From: Cyanobacteria bacterium MH1_Bin12
Lineage (GTDB): Bacteria; Cyanobacteriota; Cyanobacteriia; Cyanobacteriales; Cyanobacteriaceae
DNA: 34,421 nt
Direction: 5' to 3'
Assembly: GCA_011088145.1 (NCBI GenBank)
Contig: JAALKG010000012.1
Span: forward strand, 1-34,421
Shown: positions 6,946 to 16,004 of the stretch, piece by piece
Numbering within the stretch: the first letter of the stretch is position 1
How the letters are laid out: every line of letters starts with the position of its first letter
Translations under genes and position numbers: made by a program
Notes under the pieces: generated by a model
Databases searched by the model: none
Seen by the model: only the letters and a program-made list of their open reading frames with translations
Told to the model about the DNA's origin: nothing

Positions 6946-9900
6946 TCAAGTCGTGAGTTTTTTAGGTGAACAGATATATTTATCAGTTTCTCGTAATCGC
7001 TTACTTAAGAAACGACAAATTTCCAAGATGATATGAGGACGTTGAGTTATTAAACTAATAAAACGTTTTTTTTCTAATTTAAGTAGGGTAGAATCCTGAA
7101 TTGCGATCGCACCATCCCAACGAGCTGCATTATCAAACAAGGCTATCTCACCAAAATATTGTCCCGTAGAAAGTTGCTTAATTTCTTGTTCTTGGTCATC
7201 GAGCTTTTTAACAATTTTCACCGTACCTTCAGCAATAATATAAAGATGCTCACCCCAACTCTCTTCTGTATAAATGATTTCATTAATTAAAACTTGTTGT
7301 TGCTCTAATACTTGATCGATTAAGAATAGCTCATCCAAAGAAAGATTTTTAAATAAAGCAACATTTTTGAGTAAGAGTAATCGATTCATAGATGAATTAG
7401 TGGGTGAAAGAATTTGACAAAAAGGAGGAAACATTTCTTGGGCAATCAATGGAACAACTCGATCGCTATCTTCGATTAAAGTAGATGGTATCATGGCTAA
7501 AACCACTAATGCACCCGTACAAATCCATCGTTCTTTAGATTCGAGTGCCTCGAATAGAATTTTATATCCTTTGTTTCTTAGCCATTGGGAATTAGGTACA
7601 ACTTTTTTAAGTGGTTTTTCCTGATTAACAATTTTTTCTAATAATGGTACTAAGGGCAAAACAAAGCGACGATGACGTAGAGAAACCAATAATTCTACGG
7701 CATTAGCTAAGTCTATTTGATCAGTAGTTGTCAAAATACGATTAACAGAATTAACAGTACGAGAATACCCTAAGCAAGAAAGTACATATAATACCTTTTG
7801 AATCAACCTTTGATGATAATCATCAATAGCAATGCTTAAAAGTCTCCAATTGGGATCATTCGAAGGAATTTGTTCTTGCCATTTACGAGTGCGATTAAGT
7901 TGTTTAAAGTCAGAGCCTAGATGCTCAAATAAAATATCATTTGCTCTTCTTGTACGAATTTTAGCGATCGCAGATATAGCTGTTTCAACTACTTCCTTAT
8001 CAACAGAAGATAAACTTTTTTGAGCTACAGATAAACCAGCTGTAGCATATTGAGCTAAAGTTTGAGCTACTTGTTGACGTACTCTAGGATGAGAATCTTG
8101 TAGTCCATGTTCAACATAAGATAGCATTTGGTTACAACGAGTTGTTTCTAATAATTTAAAAGCAGCAATCCTCACCGAAGATTCAGAATGGGTAATTTCT
8201 GGGAGAGCAACTTGTGCTAAATCAAAATCATGCACAGAAGCAATGACACTTAAAGCTTCTAATCCTTGTTGTTTAACTTCGGAACTAGCTTGAGGGAGTA
8301 CATTTTTAATCAGAGGTATTAATTCTTGGGGATTGTCAATGTAAGATATGATTCTGATAATTGCTTTGGCTATACTATCTTTCAAGTTCGAGATGTTAAT
8401 TTTTGCCCAAGCTTTGAGAATAGAATCTTCGTTACTATTTTTTGTTTGAATTATGGCAATAGCAGACAAGATGCTTATTTCACAATTGTGATCTTCGAGT
8501 AATAAATTGAGTTGCTCTTCACTAAAATCATATTGGTTGACAATTAATATTTCTAAAGCCGTTGCCCGTAAAATTTCAGAATTATCTGAATTGAAAAGAG
8601 TTTTAAATTCATTAATGACTAAGGTATCGGTAGTTTTGGCAAATAAGTTAATGATTCCATGACGTAATTTTTCATCTTCAATAGTAATTATTTGTCTTAC
8701 TTCGGGTAAAAATTGACTAGGATTATCCAGATTACCTGCTAATTCTAAACCTTTGAGTTGTACATAGCGATCGTCATTGGTTAATAATTCACGAATAGCA
8801 TTACTAGACTGAGAAGGTAGCTGGGTTCTTAAAGTACCAAAATCATCGAGATTAATAGTGTTAGAGCGAATCATATCCTCCAAACCTTCCCCATAAAACT
8901 TACCCATGGGTAAACGTACTAACAGCAATAAAACCGTTAAACCCATAGCTAACCAAGTAATTTGTACTAAAGTCAGATACAAATGACAAAACCACAAAAG
9001 TACCCCTGCTAAAGTAAGCCCCACTGAATAAATGACACCATCACTCAAAGCACGAACTCTACCTTGAAATTCAGAAGGAATACTATTGTAGTTTAACTGA
9101 TGTACTTGTAAATTAATTGCTTTATAAAGAGCATCACCATTAATATGTAGTCCAATACCTGTACCTAAACTGAAATTGAGTAATAGTCCAGAGAAACTAG
9201 CCAGAGTCGTTAAAGGATAAACAGGATTCATCCTAGCCACTCCTAACCAGTTAAGTAAGGGACGAGTGAGGGCATAAAGTACAATAATTTGTACCAAGCT
9301 AATCACAATTCGCATTAAACCCAGAAAACTAGTTAAGGCTTCTTCACTAAAATTCTGACCATATATATTGAACCAGAGAAATTCAGAACTGATGTAGATA
9401 ATCACCAGCAAAAAACTACTACTGGCTAAAAACAAGATTAAAGGGTAGCGTTTGACTAGATCAGGAAAGGTTTGTAATGATTCGATAATACCGATTTTTT
9501 TCTGATTGGTAACTTTCTCTAAACGGCGTTGAGAATTTTCTAAATAAATAAGTTGTGCAAATGCGATCGCAAAAATAACTGGTAAACAGAATAATAAATC
9601 TTTGGTTCTGAAATAATGGGATAAAAGTATGATTATCCCCCCTCCTAACATAGTACCAACAGCTTGAGCGATACCAATAAAGGGGGCGGATTGTTTATAT
9701 TCTAAACTCGTGAAATAGTCGGTTAAAAGACTGGGATAGAGGATGTTATTACTGAAATCCCATTGAAAGAAAACAAAAATTAGGAGAAGATAATAAACAG
9801 GTGGACTATCTAAAGTCAGTAAAAATCGTAATCCTAAAATGAGCAAGATGGAGATTAATAGTACATAACGGAATAATTTAGTTCGACTGTAGCGATCGAT

Positions 9901-10107
9901 AATTTGAGAAAAAATGATATAAGCAGGTAGAAAACATAAGCCGATGAAGATAAAAGCAAAAGGTAGATTACCAGCTCCTAAATGACTCACAAATAAAGAA
10001 TTAGCGATCGCCATAGCGATGACATTATAAACTAAAACTGTAACCGCTAAAAGTAATAGTTGAGTCAAACGACTGATTGGATTAATCAAAATACTCAAAC
10101 TCTCCAC
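6946..10107 (-). CDS. Membrane transporter-like/HEAT-repeat/cNMP-binding fusion protein
   Basis: The 1053 residues split into three parts. Residues 1 to about 410 hold about twelve hydrophobic segments in an MFS or ATP:ADP-antiporter-like (NTT) arrangement (QLLLLAVTVLVYNVIAMAIA near the start, SEFQGRVRALSDGVIYSVGL near the end). Residues about 425-870 are helical HEAT-like repeats (RIAAFKLLETTRCNQML, HPRVRQQVAQTLAQYATAGL). The last about 135 residues form a cyclic-nucleotide-binding domain (LYIIAEGTVKIVKKL, GQYFGEIALFDNAARWDGA); its phosphate cassette keeps GE and R but has WDG where R-S/T-A is usual. Similar fusions occur across cyanobacteria, with no known substrate that I can name. The start is GTG (MESLSIL). 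Probably a plasma- or thylakoid-membrane protein whose soluble half senses a nucleotide; transport is inferred. Confidence 0.75.
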   Translation of the reverse strand: MESLSILINPISRLTQLLLLAVTVLVYNVIAMAIANSLFVSHLGAGNLPFAFIFIGLCFLPAYIIFSQIIDRYSRTKLFRYVLLISILLILGLRFLLTLDSPPVYYLLLIFVFFQWDFSNNILYPSLLTDYFTSLEYKQSAPFIGIAQAVGTMLGGGIIILLSHYFRTKDLLFCLPVIFAIAFAQLIYLENSQRRLEKVTNQKKIGIIESLQTFPDLVKRYPLILFLASSSFLLVIIYISSEFLWFNIYGQNFSEEALTSFLGLMRIVISLVQIIVLYALTRPLLNWLGVARMNPVYPLTTLASFSGLLLNFSLGTGIGLHINGDALYKAINLQVHQLNYNSIPSEFQGRVRALSDGVIYSVGLTLAGVLLWFCHLYLTLVQITWLAMGLTVLLLLVRLPMGKFYGEGLEDMIRSNTINLDDFGTLRTQLPSQSSNAIRELLTNDDRYVQLKGLELAGNLDNPSQFLPEVRQIITIEDEKLRHGIINLFAKTTDTLVINEFKTLFNSDNSEILRATALEILIVNQYDFSEEQLNLLLEDHNCEISILSAIAIIQTKNSNEDSILKAWAKINISNLKDSIAKAIIRIISYIDNPQELIPLIKNVLPQASSEVKQQGLEALSVIASVHDFDLAQVALPEITHSESSVRIAAFKLLETTRCNQMLSYVEHGLQDSHPRVRQQVAQTLAQYATAGLSVAQKSLSSVDKEVVETAISAIAKIRTRRANDILFEHLGSDFKQLNRTRKWQEQIPSNDPNWRLLSIAIDDYHQRLIQKVLYVLSCLGYSRTVNSVNRILTTTDQIDLANAVELLVSLRHRRFVLPLVPLLEKIVNQEKPLKKVVPNSQWLRNKGYKILFEALESKERWICTGALVVLAMIPSTLIEDSDRVVPLIAQEMFPPFCQILSPTNSSMNRLLLLKNVALFKNLSLDELFLIDQVLEQQQVLINEIIYTEESWGEHLYIIAEGTVKIVKKLDDQEQEIKQLSTGQYFGEIALFDNAARWDGAIAIQDSTLLKLEKKRFISLITQRPHIILEICRFLSKRLRETDKYICSPKKLTT

Positions 10108-10314
10108 AGTAATGTACTAAAATTCAAAGTTAATCACATCTGTTTTTTCGAGATTAGCAAGAAAATATATTTGCAGTCAAAGTATACTATATCAAGTATT
10201 TTAGAGCTAAAAGTCCTCAATTCAAAACGAAACCTATTGGCAAAAAAATTGTTAACTATTTTAGTCAACAACAACACAAAGGTTGAATGACACATTAAAA
10301 TTATGATTTAGGGA

Positions 10315-10352
10315 AAAATTATTGATCAACTATAAAATTATTGATCAACTAT
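10315..10352. repeat. 19-bp perfect tandem duplication
   Basis: AAAATTATTGATCAACTAT is repeated head to tail exactly twice (10315-10333 and 10334-10352). Each copy includes the palindrome TTGATCAA, so the pair could form a double operator-like site upstream of the candidate RNA. No binding protein is known. Confidence 0.6.
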
Positions 10353-10439
10353 ATAGAAAGAGGAAAATTTGTTATTCTGACAAGTTACTTAATTGACCTT
10401 AACTACTAGTTCGTCAAGTTTAAAATGATAAATTATAGT

Positions 10440-10625
10440 AACAAAGGAAAACAGAAAAAAGGAGCTGGGAGAGAAAATGTTTTGTTAGAGTTTTGAATAT
10501 GACGGCTTATCCCTGAAAACAAAATTGATGCTCTACTAGATCAATCAAATTTTGATTAATCCTCGTCAGTACTTCTCCACAAGCATTTTCAATTACGGTG
10601 TATTCTACCGTAATCCTTTTTTTTT
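10440..10625 (+). ncRNA. Candidate small RNA ending in an intrinsic terminator
   Basis: A plus-strand intrinsic terminator at 10592-10625 has no protein gene in front of it, so it should end a non-coding transcript. TATAGT at about 10434-10439 could be its -10 box (with weak TTCGTC 18 bases upstream). Within the span, GATCAATCAA...TTGATTAATC (10538-10560) forms a hairpin. A GGAGCTGGGAG stretch lies near the 5' end. I see no motif of Yfr1, Yfr2, 6S, tmRNA or RNase P. The 5' end is a guess. Confidence 0.3.
10592..10625 (+). terminator. Intrinsic terminator, 8-bp stem and T9
   Basis: ATTACGGT, loop GTATTCT and ACCGTAAT make a perfect 8-bp stem, followed by CC and nine T's. Orientation is plus only, because the minus strand has no T run after the stem. 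Confidence 0.7.
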
Positions 10626-10853
10626 AATTACTTCAGTTTTTGACATTCTAAAAGAGACAAAAAATGCTATGGTTAGTCTAAGAAAAAGTTGTTTCTGGAC
10701 GTTTTAAGATTGTCAAAATTGAGAGTTATTTTCGGCATTTTTTGTTAAACTTCTCATAAATGTCTCTAAGTTACCAAAAGAAATATCATATTTGTTATTT
10801 ATTATTAAATAATCACTATAACTTCTGTCCTAAGTAATAATTGAATCAATCTC

Positions 10854-12590
10854 ATGTATAAATGTATTATTAGCTGTCCTCTGAACCGAGAACCTCAAAT
10901 TCCTTTTTCTTCTTCCCATCGATATAATTTGACGAATCCTCTATCCGATACACCTTTATCTCCTTATGCAATATTAGGCGAGCGTCATTTTTTTGAACTG
11001 ACAGTTACAGACACTCGACCTGAAGAACAAAGTATTCTTGATGAAAACTTGGATAAGGTAAGTAGTTTTGAGCAAGAAAGCTTAAGTGCTGTAGGGATTC
11101 CTAATCTCGCATTTACATATCTTGCTTTAGCAGAATATAATCCCATTGTACCTGAGTTATTAGATGCTTGGACAGATAATAATGATCATGAAATTGTCAT
11201 AATTGAGATAGAAGAAGATACCTGTTCTATTACTAATTATTTAAATGACAATCAACGAGAAGCAAGTAAAGTAATGGTCTTACTACAGACAGTTGCCAAA
11301 CTTTGGAGAAGTTTTAGTAAAATTAATTGTTGCAATACATTACTCCATATTGATAACTTAAAAATGTCTGAAGAGGGACAATTAATCGTTGATAAAATAT
11401 ATTTAGATAAAGAACCTATTTTAATTCGACAATTAGTTGAAACTTGGGAAAATTTATTTGTTGAGGTTAAATCAGATTGTAAACCTTTAATTTCTAGTTT
11501 GATGATCAAAATAGAATCAGGAGATATTAGTAATATTAAGCAATTAAGAGATGCTCTACAACTTATGTCTCAAGAAATAGAACTCAAATCGATTCTTGAA
11601 GAACAAGAAATTGGTTTGAATTTTGACATTATGCCTGAAGATGAGGATTTGAATACCATTGCCGAGCATTTAGACTACGATGAATTTTCGGAGCAATCAG
11701 AAGAAACTCAAATTAATCAAGATATAGATGATCAACCTACAGTTGTTTTACCTATGAAACTTCTAAGTGTTAAAGAAGTAGGTTTAACCGATATTGGTAG
11801 AAGAAGAGGTCATAATGAAGATTGTTTTGCCATTGAAAGTCAAATTCATAAACAAGAGACTTCTCAGGGAACAAATATTAAGGCAAAGGGTTTATTTATT
11901 GTTTGTGATGGTATGGGTGGTCATGCTTCTGGAGAAATTGCCAGTGCGATGGCTGTTAAACATTTACGTAATTATTTTCAACAACATTGGGAAAACAAAT
12001 TACCTGAAAAACAAACCATTAGAGAAGGTATTTTACTTGCCAATGAAGTGATTCATTCTCTTAATAGTGAAAAAGGTCAAACCGGTTCAGGAAGAATGGG
12101 TACGACTTTGGTGATGGGTTTACTTGATAATAACAAATTAGCGATCGCTCATGTGGGAGATAGTCGAGCTTATAAAGTTACTCGTAAATCTGGTTTAGAA
12201 CTTTTAACAACAGATCATTGTGTCGCTCAAACAGAAATCAAACAAGGAGTTGATCCAGAAATAGCTTATGGTCGTCCAGACGCATTTCAACTCACTCAAG
12301 CATTAGGTCCTAGAGATAATAATTTTGTGCAACCAGAAATAAATTTTCTGGATATCAAGGAAGATACATTATTGATTATGTGTTCCGATGGTTTATATGA
12401 TAATGAACTATTAGAAAATAACTATAAAAAATTGTTATTGCCTTTAATCAGTTCTAGTAGTGATATGGATGAAGGCATCGCCCAAATAATTGATTTTGGC
12501 AATCAAATTAATGGTCATGATAATCTTACTTGCTTATTAGTAAGAATTAAAGTACAACCCAATTTAGATAATCAATTAGCCTTGTTTTAA
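10854..12590 (+). CDS. PP2C-type protein phosphatase with N-terminal pseudokinase-like region
   Basis: Residues about 305-570 form a complete PP2C (PPM) Ser/Thr phosphatase domain: LTDIGRRRGHNEDCFAI with the metal-binding acidic residue, CDGMGGHASGEIA (352 onward), MGTTLVMG, AHVGDSRAYKV, LTQALG, CSDGLYDNE and GHDNLT. It should dephosphorylate serine or threonine on unknown cytoplasmic targets using Mn or Mg. Residues about 45-245 resemble a decayed protein-kinase fold (LLHIDNLKMSEEGQLIVDKI takes the place of the catalytic loop and activation segment but lacks HRD and DFG). Residues 250-300 are an acidic linker. This layout recurs in cyanobacteria, often with a zinc ribbon in front that is absent here. 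The ATG at 10854 follows a stop-rich leader. The gene is apparently monocistronic. Confidence 0.8.
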   Translation: MYKCIISCPLNREPQIPFSSSHRYNLTNPLSDTPLSPYAILGERHFFELTVTDTRPEEQSILDENLDKVSSFEQESLSAVGIPNLAFTYLALAEYNPIVPELLDAWTDNNDHEIVIIEIEEDTCSITNYLNDNQREASKVMVLLQTVAKLWRSFSKINCCNTLLHIDNLKMSEEGQLIVDKIYLDKEPILIRQLVETWENLFVEVKSDCKPLISSLMIKIESGDISNIKQLRDALQLMSQEIELKSILEEQEIGLNFDIMPEDEDLNTIAEHLDYDEFSEQSEETQINQDIDDQPTVVLPMKLLSVKEVGLTDIGRRRGHNEDCFAIESQIHKQETSQGTNIKAKGLFIVCDGMGGHASGEIASAMAVKHLRNYFQQHWENKLPEKQTIREGILLANEVIHSLNSEKGQTGSGRMGTTLVMGLLDNNKLAIAHVGDSRAYKVTRKSGLELLTTDHCVAQTEIKQGVDPEIAYGRPDAFQLTQALGPRDNNFVQPEINFLDIKEDTLLIMCSDGLYDNELLENNYKKLLLPLISSSSDMDEGIAQIIDFGNQINGHDNLTCLLVRIKVQPNLDNQLALF

Positions 12591-12672
12591 AACAAATAAG
12601 CTCTAAGCTATTTAGAAGAGGATTAATACTATTTTAGCTTTGAGTGAATTATTAATTGTCCATTGTTTGAAG

Positions 12673-12702
12673 TTGGTTTTGCCTTGCATAGCTAGTTATA
12701 AT
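12673..12702 (+). promoter_or_regulatory. Candidate promoter for the amidase gene
   Basis: TTGGTT, an 18-base spacer and a perfect TATAAT end 14 bases before the ATG at 12717. This would give a very short leader and argues against the GTG at 12705 as the start codon. Confidence 0.4.
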
Positions 12703-12716
12703 TTGTGATAAAATTT

Positions 12717-14132
12717 ATGGTCAATTCCTCTAGTATTCCTTTTACTTCTGCATTAGATTTAAGCAAACTAATTCACGAGAAAAAAATATCTCCTTTAGAA
12801 TTAATGAAAATTTATGGAGAAAGAATCGAAAAATTAGAACCAAAATTAGGTAGCTTTGCTTATATTGACTTAAAATCAGCCTTACAACAAGCTCAAGAAA
12901 AAACAGAAATCTTAGGCAAAAGTAAAGATACATCGGAATTACCTCTGTTTTTTGGTATTCCCACTGCCATCAAAGACTTATATTCTGTAAGAGGAATGCC
13001 TGTTAAATATGGTAACGGGTTGATTCCACCTCAAGTAGCGGATTACGATATGGGAATTGTGAGTTTAATTAAAGAAGCTGGATTTATTATTACAGGTAAA
13101 ACTGCGACCTCAGAATTAGGTTCACTACCTTATACCGAATCACCGAATTTACCACCCTGTCGCAATCCTTGGAACTTAGACTATACAGCAGGTGGTTCTA
13201 GTGGTGGTGCAGCAGCAGCAGTGGCAGCAGGTTTATTACCTATTGCCCCTGGTTCAGATGGAGGTGGTTCAGTTAGAGGCCCTGCTTTTTGTTGTGGTTT
13301 AGTGGGTTTAAAACCGTCAAGAGGTAGAATTTCTAATGCACCAGTGGGAGATTATCTCGGAGGTATCGCTACTCATGGTTGTTTAACTCGTACTGTTGCT
13401 GATAGTGCTGCTTTATTAGATGTTCTTTGCCAAAATATTAGCGGTGATCCTTATTGGTTACCAACTCCTTGTTCTTCTTTTCTTTCGAGAATAACTAATT
13501 CAACGGATAAATTGAAAATTGCTTTTGCAACTTCGGTTGCTCCAGCTGGTAAAGCTGAGGAGACATTAGTTCAACAAGTAGATGACATTGTTGATCATTT
13601 GGAGCAAATGGGTCATATTTTAGTCGAAGCTTGTCCTGATTTTTCAGCCTTGGTGGAACCTTTTACCATTATCTGGCAATCAAGCATTGCGGCTAGTGGT
13701 TTTCCTGAAGAAATTTTGAGTCCGATGAATTTATGGTTAAAACAAAATTCTCCTGATTTAGCAACTTATCTACAATCAGTTCAAAAAATGCAGGTAATTT
13801 CTCGTCAAATTGTTGCTTTTTTTGATGAATTTGATCTTCTCATTTTACCTACCTATTTACAACCTACCCTTAAAATTGGTGAATGGGCTGATTTATCTCC
13901 AGATAAAGCGTTGGCAAATATTATTAACTGGATTACTCCTTGTCCTCCTTTTAATGCTACAGGACAACCTTCGATCGCAATTCCCACAGGTTTTACTCAA
14001 AATAATTTACCCATTGGAGTACAAATTGTTGGTAAACCTACAGATGAAATGACTATTCTCCAAATCGCCCATCAATTAGAACAAATCATTAATTGGCATC
14101 AATATACTCCCCCAGAATTTGACCTTTTCTAA
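12717..14132 (+). CDS. Amidase of the GatA/AS family
   Basis: This 471-residue enzyme has the amidase-signature fold, which hydrolyses carboxamides. The Ser-cisSer-Lys triad is visible: lysine in GIPTAIKDLYS (K86), cis-serine in TAGGSSGGAAAAV (S161) and the nucleophile in APGSDGGGSVRGPAF (S185), with the C-terminal APPFNATGQPS-like stretch (PCPPFNATGQPSIAIPTGFT) present. Length is normal for the family. It is more like stand-alone bacterial amidases than GatA of the tRNA amidotransferase, and no gatB or gatC is nearby, so the substrate is unknown. I use the ATG at 12717 rather than the GTG four codons upstream because a TATAAT lies just in front. Confidence 0.8.
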   Translation: MVNSSSIPFTSALDLSKLIHEKKISPLELMKIYGERIEKLEPKLGSFAYIDLKSALQQAQEKTEILGKSKDTSELPLFFGIPTAIKDLYSVRGMPVKYGNGLIPPQVADYDMGIVSLIKEAGFIITGKTATSELGSLPYTESPNLPPCRNPWNLDYTAGGSSGGAAAAVAAGLLPIAPGSDGGGSVRGPAFCCGLVGLKPSRGRISNAPVGDYLGGIATHGCLTRTVADSAALLDVLCQNISGDPYWLPTPCSSFLSRITNSTDKLKIAFATSVAPAGKAEETLVQQVDDIVDHLEQMGHILVEACPDFSALVEPFTIIWQSSIAASGFPEEILSPMNLWLKQNSPDLATYLQSVQKMQVISRQIVAFFDEFDLLILPTYLQPTLKIGEWADLSPDKALANIINWITPCPPFNATGQPSIAIPTGFTQNNLPIGVQIVGKPTDEMTILQIAHQLEQIINWHQYTPPEFDLF

Positions 14133-14217
14133 ATAAATTTGATTCAGGGGTAACGGATAATGATAAAATTGTACCCAAATTACAAAAATTCAGTTTAGCA
14201 ACAATAATATTAATACT

Positions 14218-14355
14218 ATGAATGCAATGATGTTATTTGCTCAACTACCAGAGGCATACCAAATTTTTAAGCCTTTAGTAGATGTTTTACCAATTATTCC
14301 TTTATTTTTCTTGTTATTAGCCTTTGTATGGCAAGCTTCTGTTGGTTTCAAATAA
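14218..14355 (+). CDS. psbK: Photosystem II protein PsbK
   Basis: This 45-codon gene encodes [20 protein letters not shown] followed by [20 protein letters not shown] and SVGFK. The [34 protein letters not shown] pattern is diagnostic of PsbK, a single-span low-mass subunit of the photosystem II core that sits near CP43 in the thylakoid. The short leader before LPEAY is the usual cleaved presequence (mature form about 37 residues). It stands alone, 85 bases after the amidase gene, and is followed by a strong terminator. Confidence 0.95.
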   Translation: MNAMMLFAQLPEAYQIFKPLVDVLPIIPLFFLLLAFVWQASVGFK

Positions 14356-14387
14356 ACCTCTTAGATAACACAAAATATTTATTAAGA

Positions 14388-14431
14388 AAAACCCTTGCTC
14401 TTGTGACATTATTCATCAGAGTAGGGGTTTT
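14388..14431 (+). terminator. Intrinsic terminator of psbK
   Basis: AAAACCCTTGCTCT pairs with AGAGTAGGGGTTTT over 14 positions with two G-U pairs and a 16-base loop, followed by a T-rich tail. It begins 32 bases after the psbK stop codon. Confidence 0.75.
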
Positions 14432-14439
14432 GTTGTTTA

Positions 14440-14832
14440 ATTTTTGATCTTGAATAACGAAACATTTTTCTTGGAACCAAAAAGAAAAGCTTTTGCATCA
14501 CATCAAAAATTAATTTCTCTTTTCAGCAACTAATGTTAGGCATAATAGAAATTCGTGACAAATTTTTGAATAGTCTCTGATGGTTAACAAATCCACATCA
14601 AAAACATTAATCTCTGTGTCCTCTGTTTTCTCTACGGTTAATAATATCCATGAAGTGAACTGATAGCTTACAGCTTCTAAAAATTGAATTTAAAATCTAT
14701 CTGACAGAGCAAGATACAGAATTGCCATAATTTCTCAATAATTTGCTTTGAAAACTAATTCTCGTGCTATATTGAATATTGTTGACAAATATTCTTATTA
14801 AATAGTAATCATATATATAACTAAACATAATC
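14440..14832. other. 393-bp spacer between psbK and futC
   Basis: No protein or RNA gene was seen. It contains a short period-7 repeat (TGATAGC TTACAGC, 14661-14674) and, near its end, a candidate promoter for futC. Confidence 0.55.
14782..14811 (+). promoter_or_regulatory. Candidate promoter of futC
   Basis: A perfect TTGACA is followed after 18 bases by TAATCA, 22 bases before the futC start. I could not see a clear Fur box beside it, although regulation by iron would be expected for this gene. Confidence 0.4.
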
Positions 14833-15894
14833 ATGATAGAATCAATAATTCTTGAATTGGAAGCAGTGACTAAACAATTCACTTCAAAACAGTGTCCTGC
14901 GGTTAACCAAATTAGTTTTCAGTTAAAACAAGGAGAATTATTAGGATTATTAGGACCTTCTGGATGTGGTAAAACAACCTTATTAAGAATGATTGCTGGC
15001 TTTGAAAAGCCCTCTGGTGGCAAGATTGAGTTGGCAGGACAACTAGTCAGTGGAGAAAAATATTGGGTTGAACCCGAAAAGCGAAAAACAGGTATGGTTT
15101 TTCAAGATTATGCTCTTTTTCCTCATTTGAATGTCAGTGACAATATTGCTTTTGGTTTATATAATAAAAAGCCGAAACCAAGCAAACAACAAATTAAAGA
15201 AAGAGTTTCTCAAGTTTTACAGTTAGTGGGTTTAGGAGGTTTAGAAAAACGCTATCCCCATGAATTATCGGGAGGACAACAACAAAGAATTGCTTTAGCT
15301 AGAGCATTAGCCCCCCAACCTGAATTAATTTTATTAGATGAGCCTTTAAGTAATTTAGACGTTCAAGTGAGAGAAAGATTACGTCACGAAGTGCGAACTA
15401 TTCTCAAAAGTACCAATACTGCCGCAATTTTTGTCACTCACGATCAAGAAGAAGCAATGGCGATCGCTGATAAGATAGGGGTTATGCAAGATGGGAAATT
15501 GATGCAAATAGGTACACCAGAACAAATCTATTCTTCCCCAGCATGTAAATTTGTGGCTGAATTTGTGACTCAAGCAAATTTCTTACAAGCTACAAAAAAT
15601 GGTAATACATGGCAGACAGAATTGGGTGCATGGCAAATAGATAGTCCTGCGACTATGAATCAAGGAGAGTTGATGTTTCGTCAAGAAGATGTAATTTTGC
15701 AACCTGACGATGGTGCTGTAACGGTAATACGAGAAAGGGAATTTTTAGGTAGGGAATATCGTTATTGTTTACAAACAGTTTCTGGCAAAAGACTTCATGC
15801 TCGTACTGATGTCAAAACTCAATTAGCCGTAGGTAGTACTGTCAAATTAGAAATTATTCCTAATATGGCTCAAATTTTTCCCCTGTCTTCTTAA
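14833..15894 (+). CDS. futC: Iron(III) ABC transporter ATP-binding protein, FutC type
   Basis: This 353-residue ATPase should energise ferric-iron import across the plasma membrane with a FutB permease and FutA binding proteins. It has Walker A GPSGCGKTT (41-49), the Q-loop at FQDYALFPH, the signature LSGGQQQR (145-152), Walker B LILLDE (165-170), the D-loop and the switch histidine in VTHDQEEAMA (H203). The C-terminal about 110 residues form a TOBE-like regulatory domain, as in FbpC/FutC. No permease or binding-protein gene is nearby; the fut genes of Synechocystis are also scattered. The specificity for iron is inferred from overall similarity; a related ion or sugar importer is possible. 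Confidence 0.75.
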   Translation: MIESIILELEAVTKQFTSKQCPAVNQISFQLKQGELLGLLGPSGCGKTTLLRMIAGFEKPSGGKIELAGQLVSGEKYWVEPEKRKTGMVFQDYALFPHLNVSDNIAFGLYNKKPKPSKQQIKERVSQVLQLVGLGGLEKRYPHELSGGQQQRIALARALAPQPELILLDEPLSNLDVQVRERLRHEVRTILKSTNTAAIFVTHDQEEAMAIADKIGVMQDGKLMQIGTPEQIYSSPACKFVAEFVTQANFLQATKNGNTWQTELGAWQIDSPATMNQGELMFRQEDVILQPDDGAVTVIREREFLGREYRYCLQTVSGKRLHARTDVKTQLAVGSTVKLEIIPNMAQIFPLSS

Positions 15895-16004
15895 TTTCAT
15901 TGAAAAATATAGTCAATAAATAATCCATTATTTTGTCAAAAAAATAATAAATGTAACTTAGATGCCTCTTAGCTTAGAAAATATCATCAATATAATTTTC
16001 AACA

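Larger units (their letters stand above)
10108..10853. other. 746-bp spacer without a protein gene
   Basis: This AT-rich spacer separates two divergent genes. No convincing protein frame was seen; a 76-codon frame at 10060-10290 overlaps the GTG start of the neighbour and has a composition of non-coding DNA. The spacer holds a 19-bp tandem duplication (10315-10352), a candidate RNA ending in a terminator (10592-10625) and the leader of the phosphatase gene. Confidence 0.6.

Noticed and set aside
10060-10290. 76-codon frame in the 10.1-10.8 kb spacer
   Set aside because: It overlaps the start of the membrane/HEAT/cNMP gene on the other strand and looks like translated AT-rich spacer.
10315-10352. 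Possible CRISPR repeat
   Set aside because: Only two adjacent copies with no spacer between them and no cas genes.
12705-12716. GTG start for the amidase, four codons before ATG
   Set aside because: A TATAAT box at 12697-12702 would place the transcript start at or after the GTG.
14697-14882. Minus-strand frame across the futC start
   Set aside because: It is antisense to the futC promoter and N-terminus and has no coding features.
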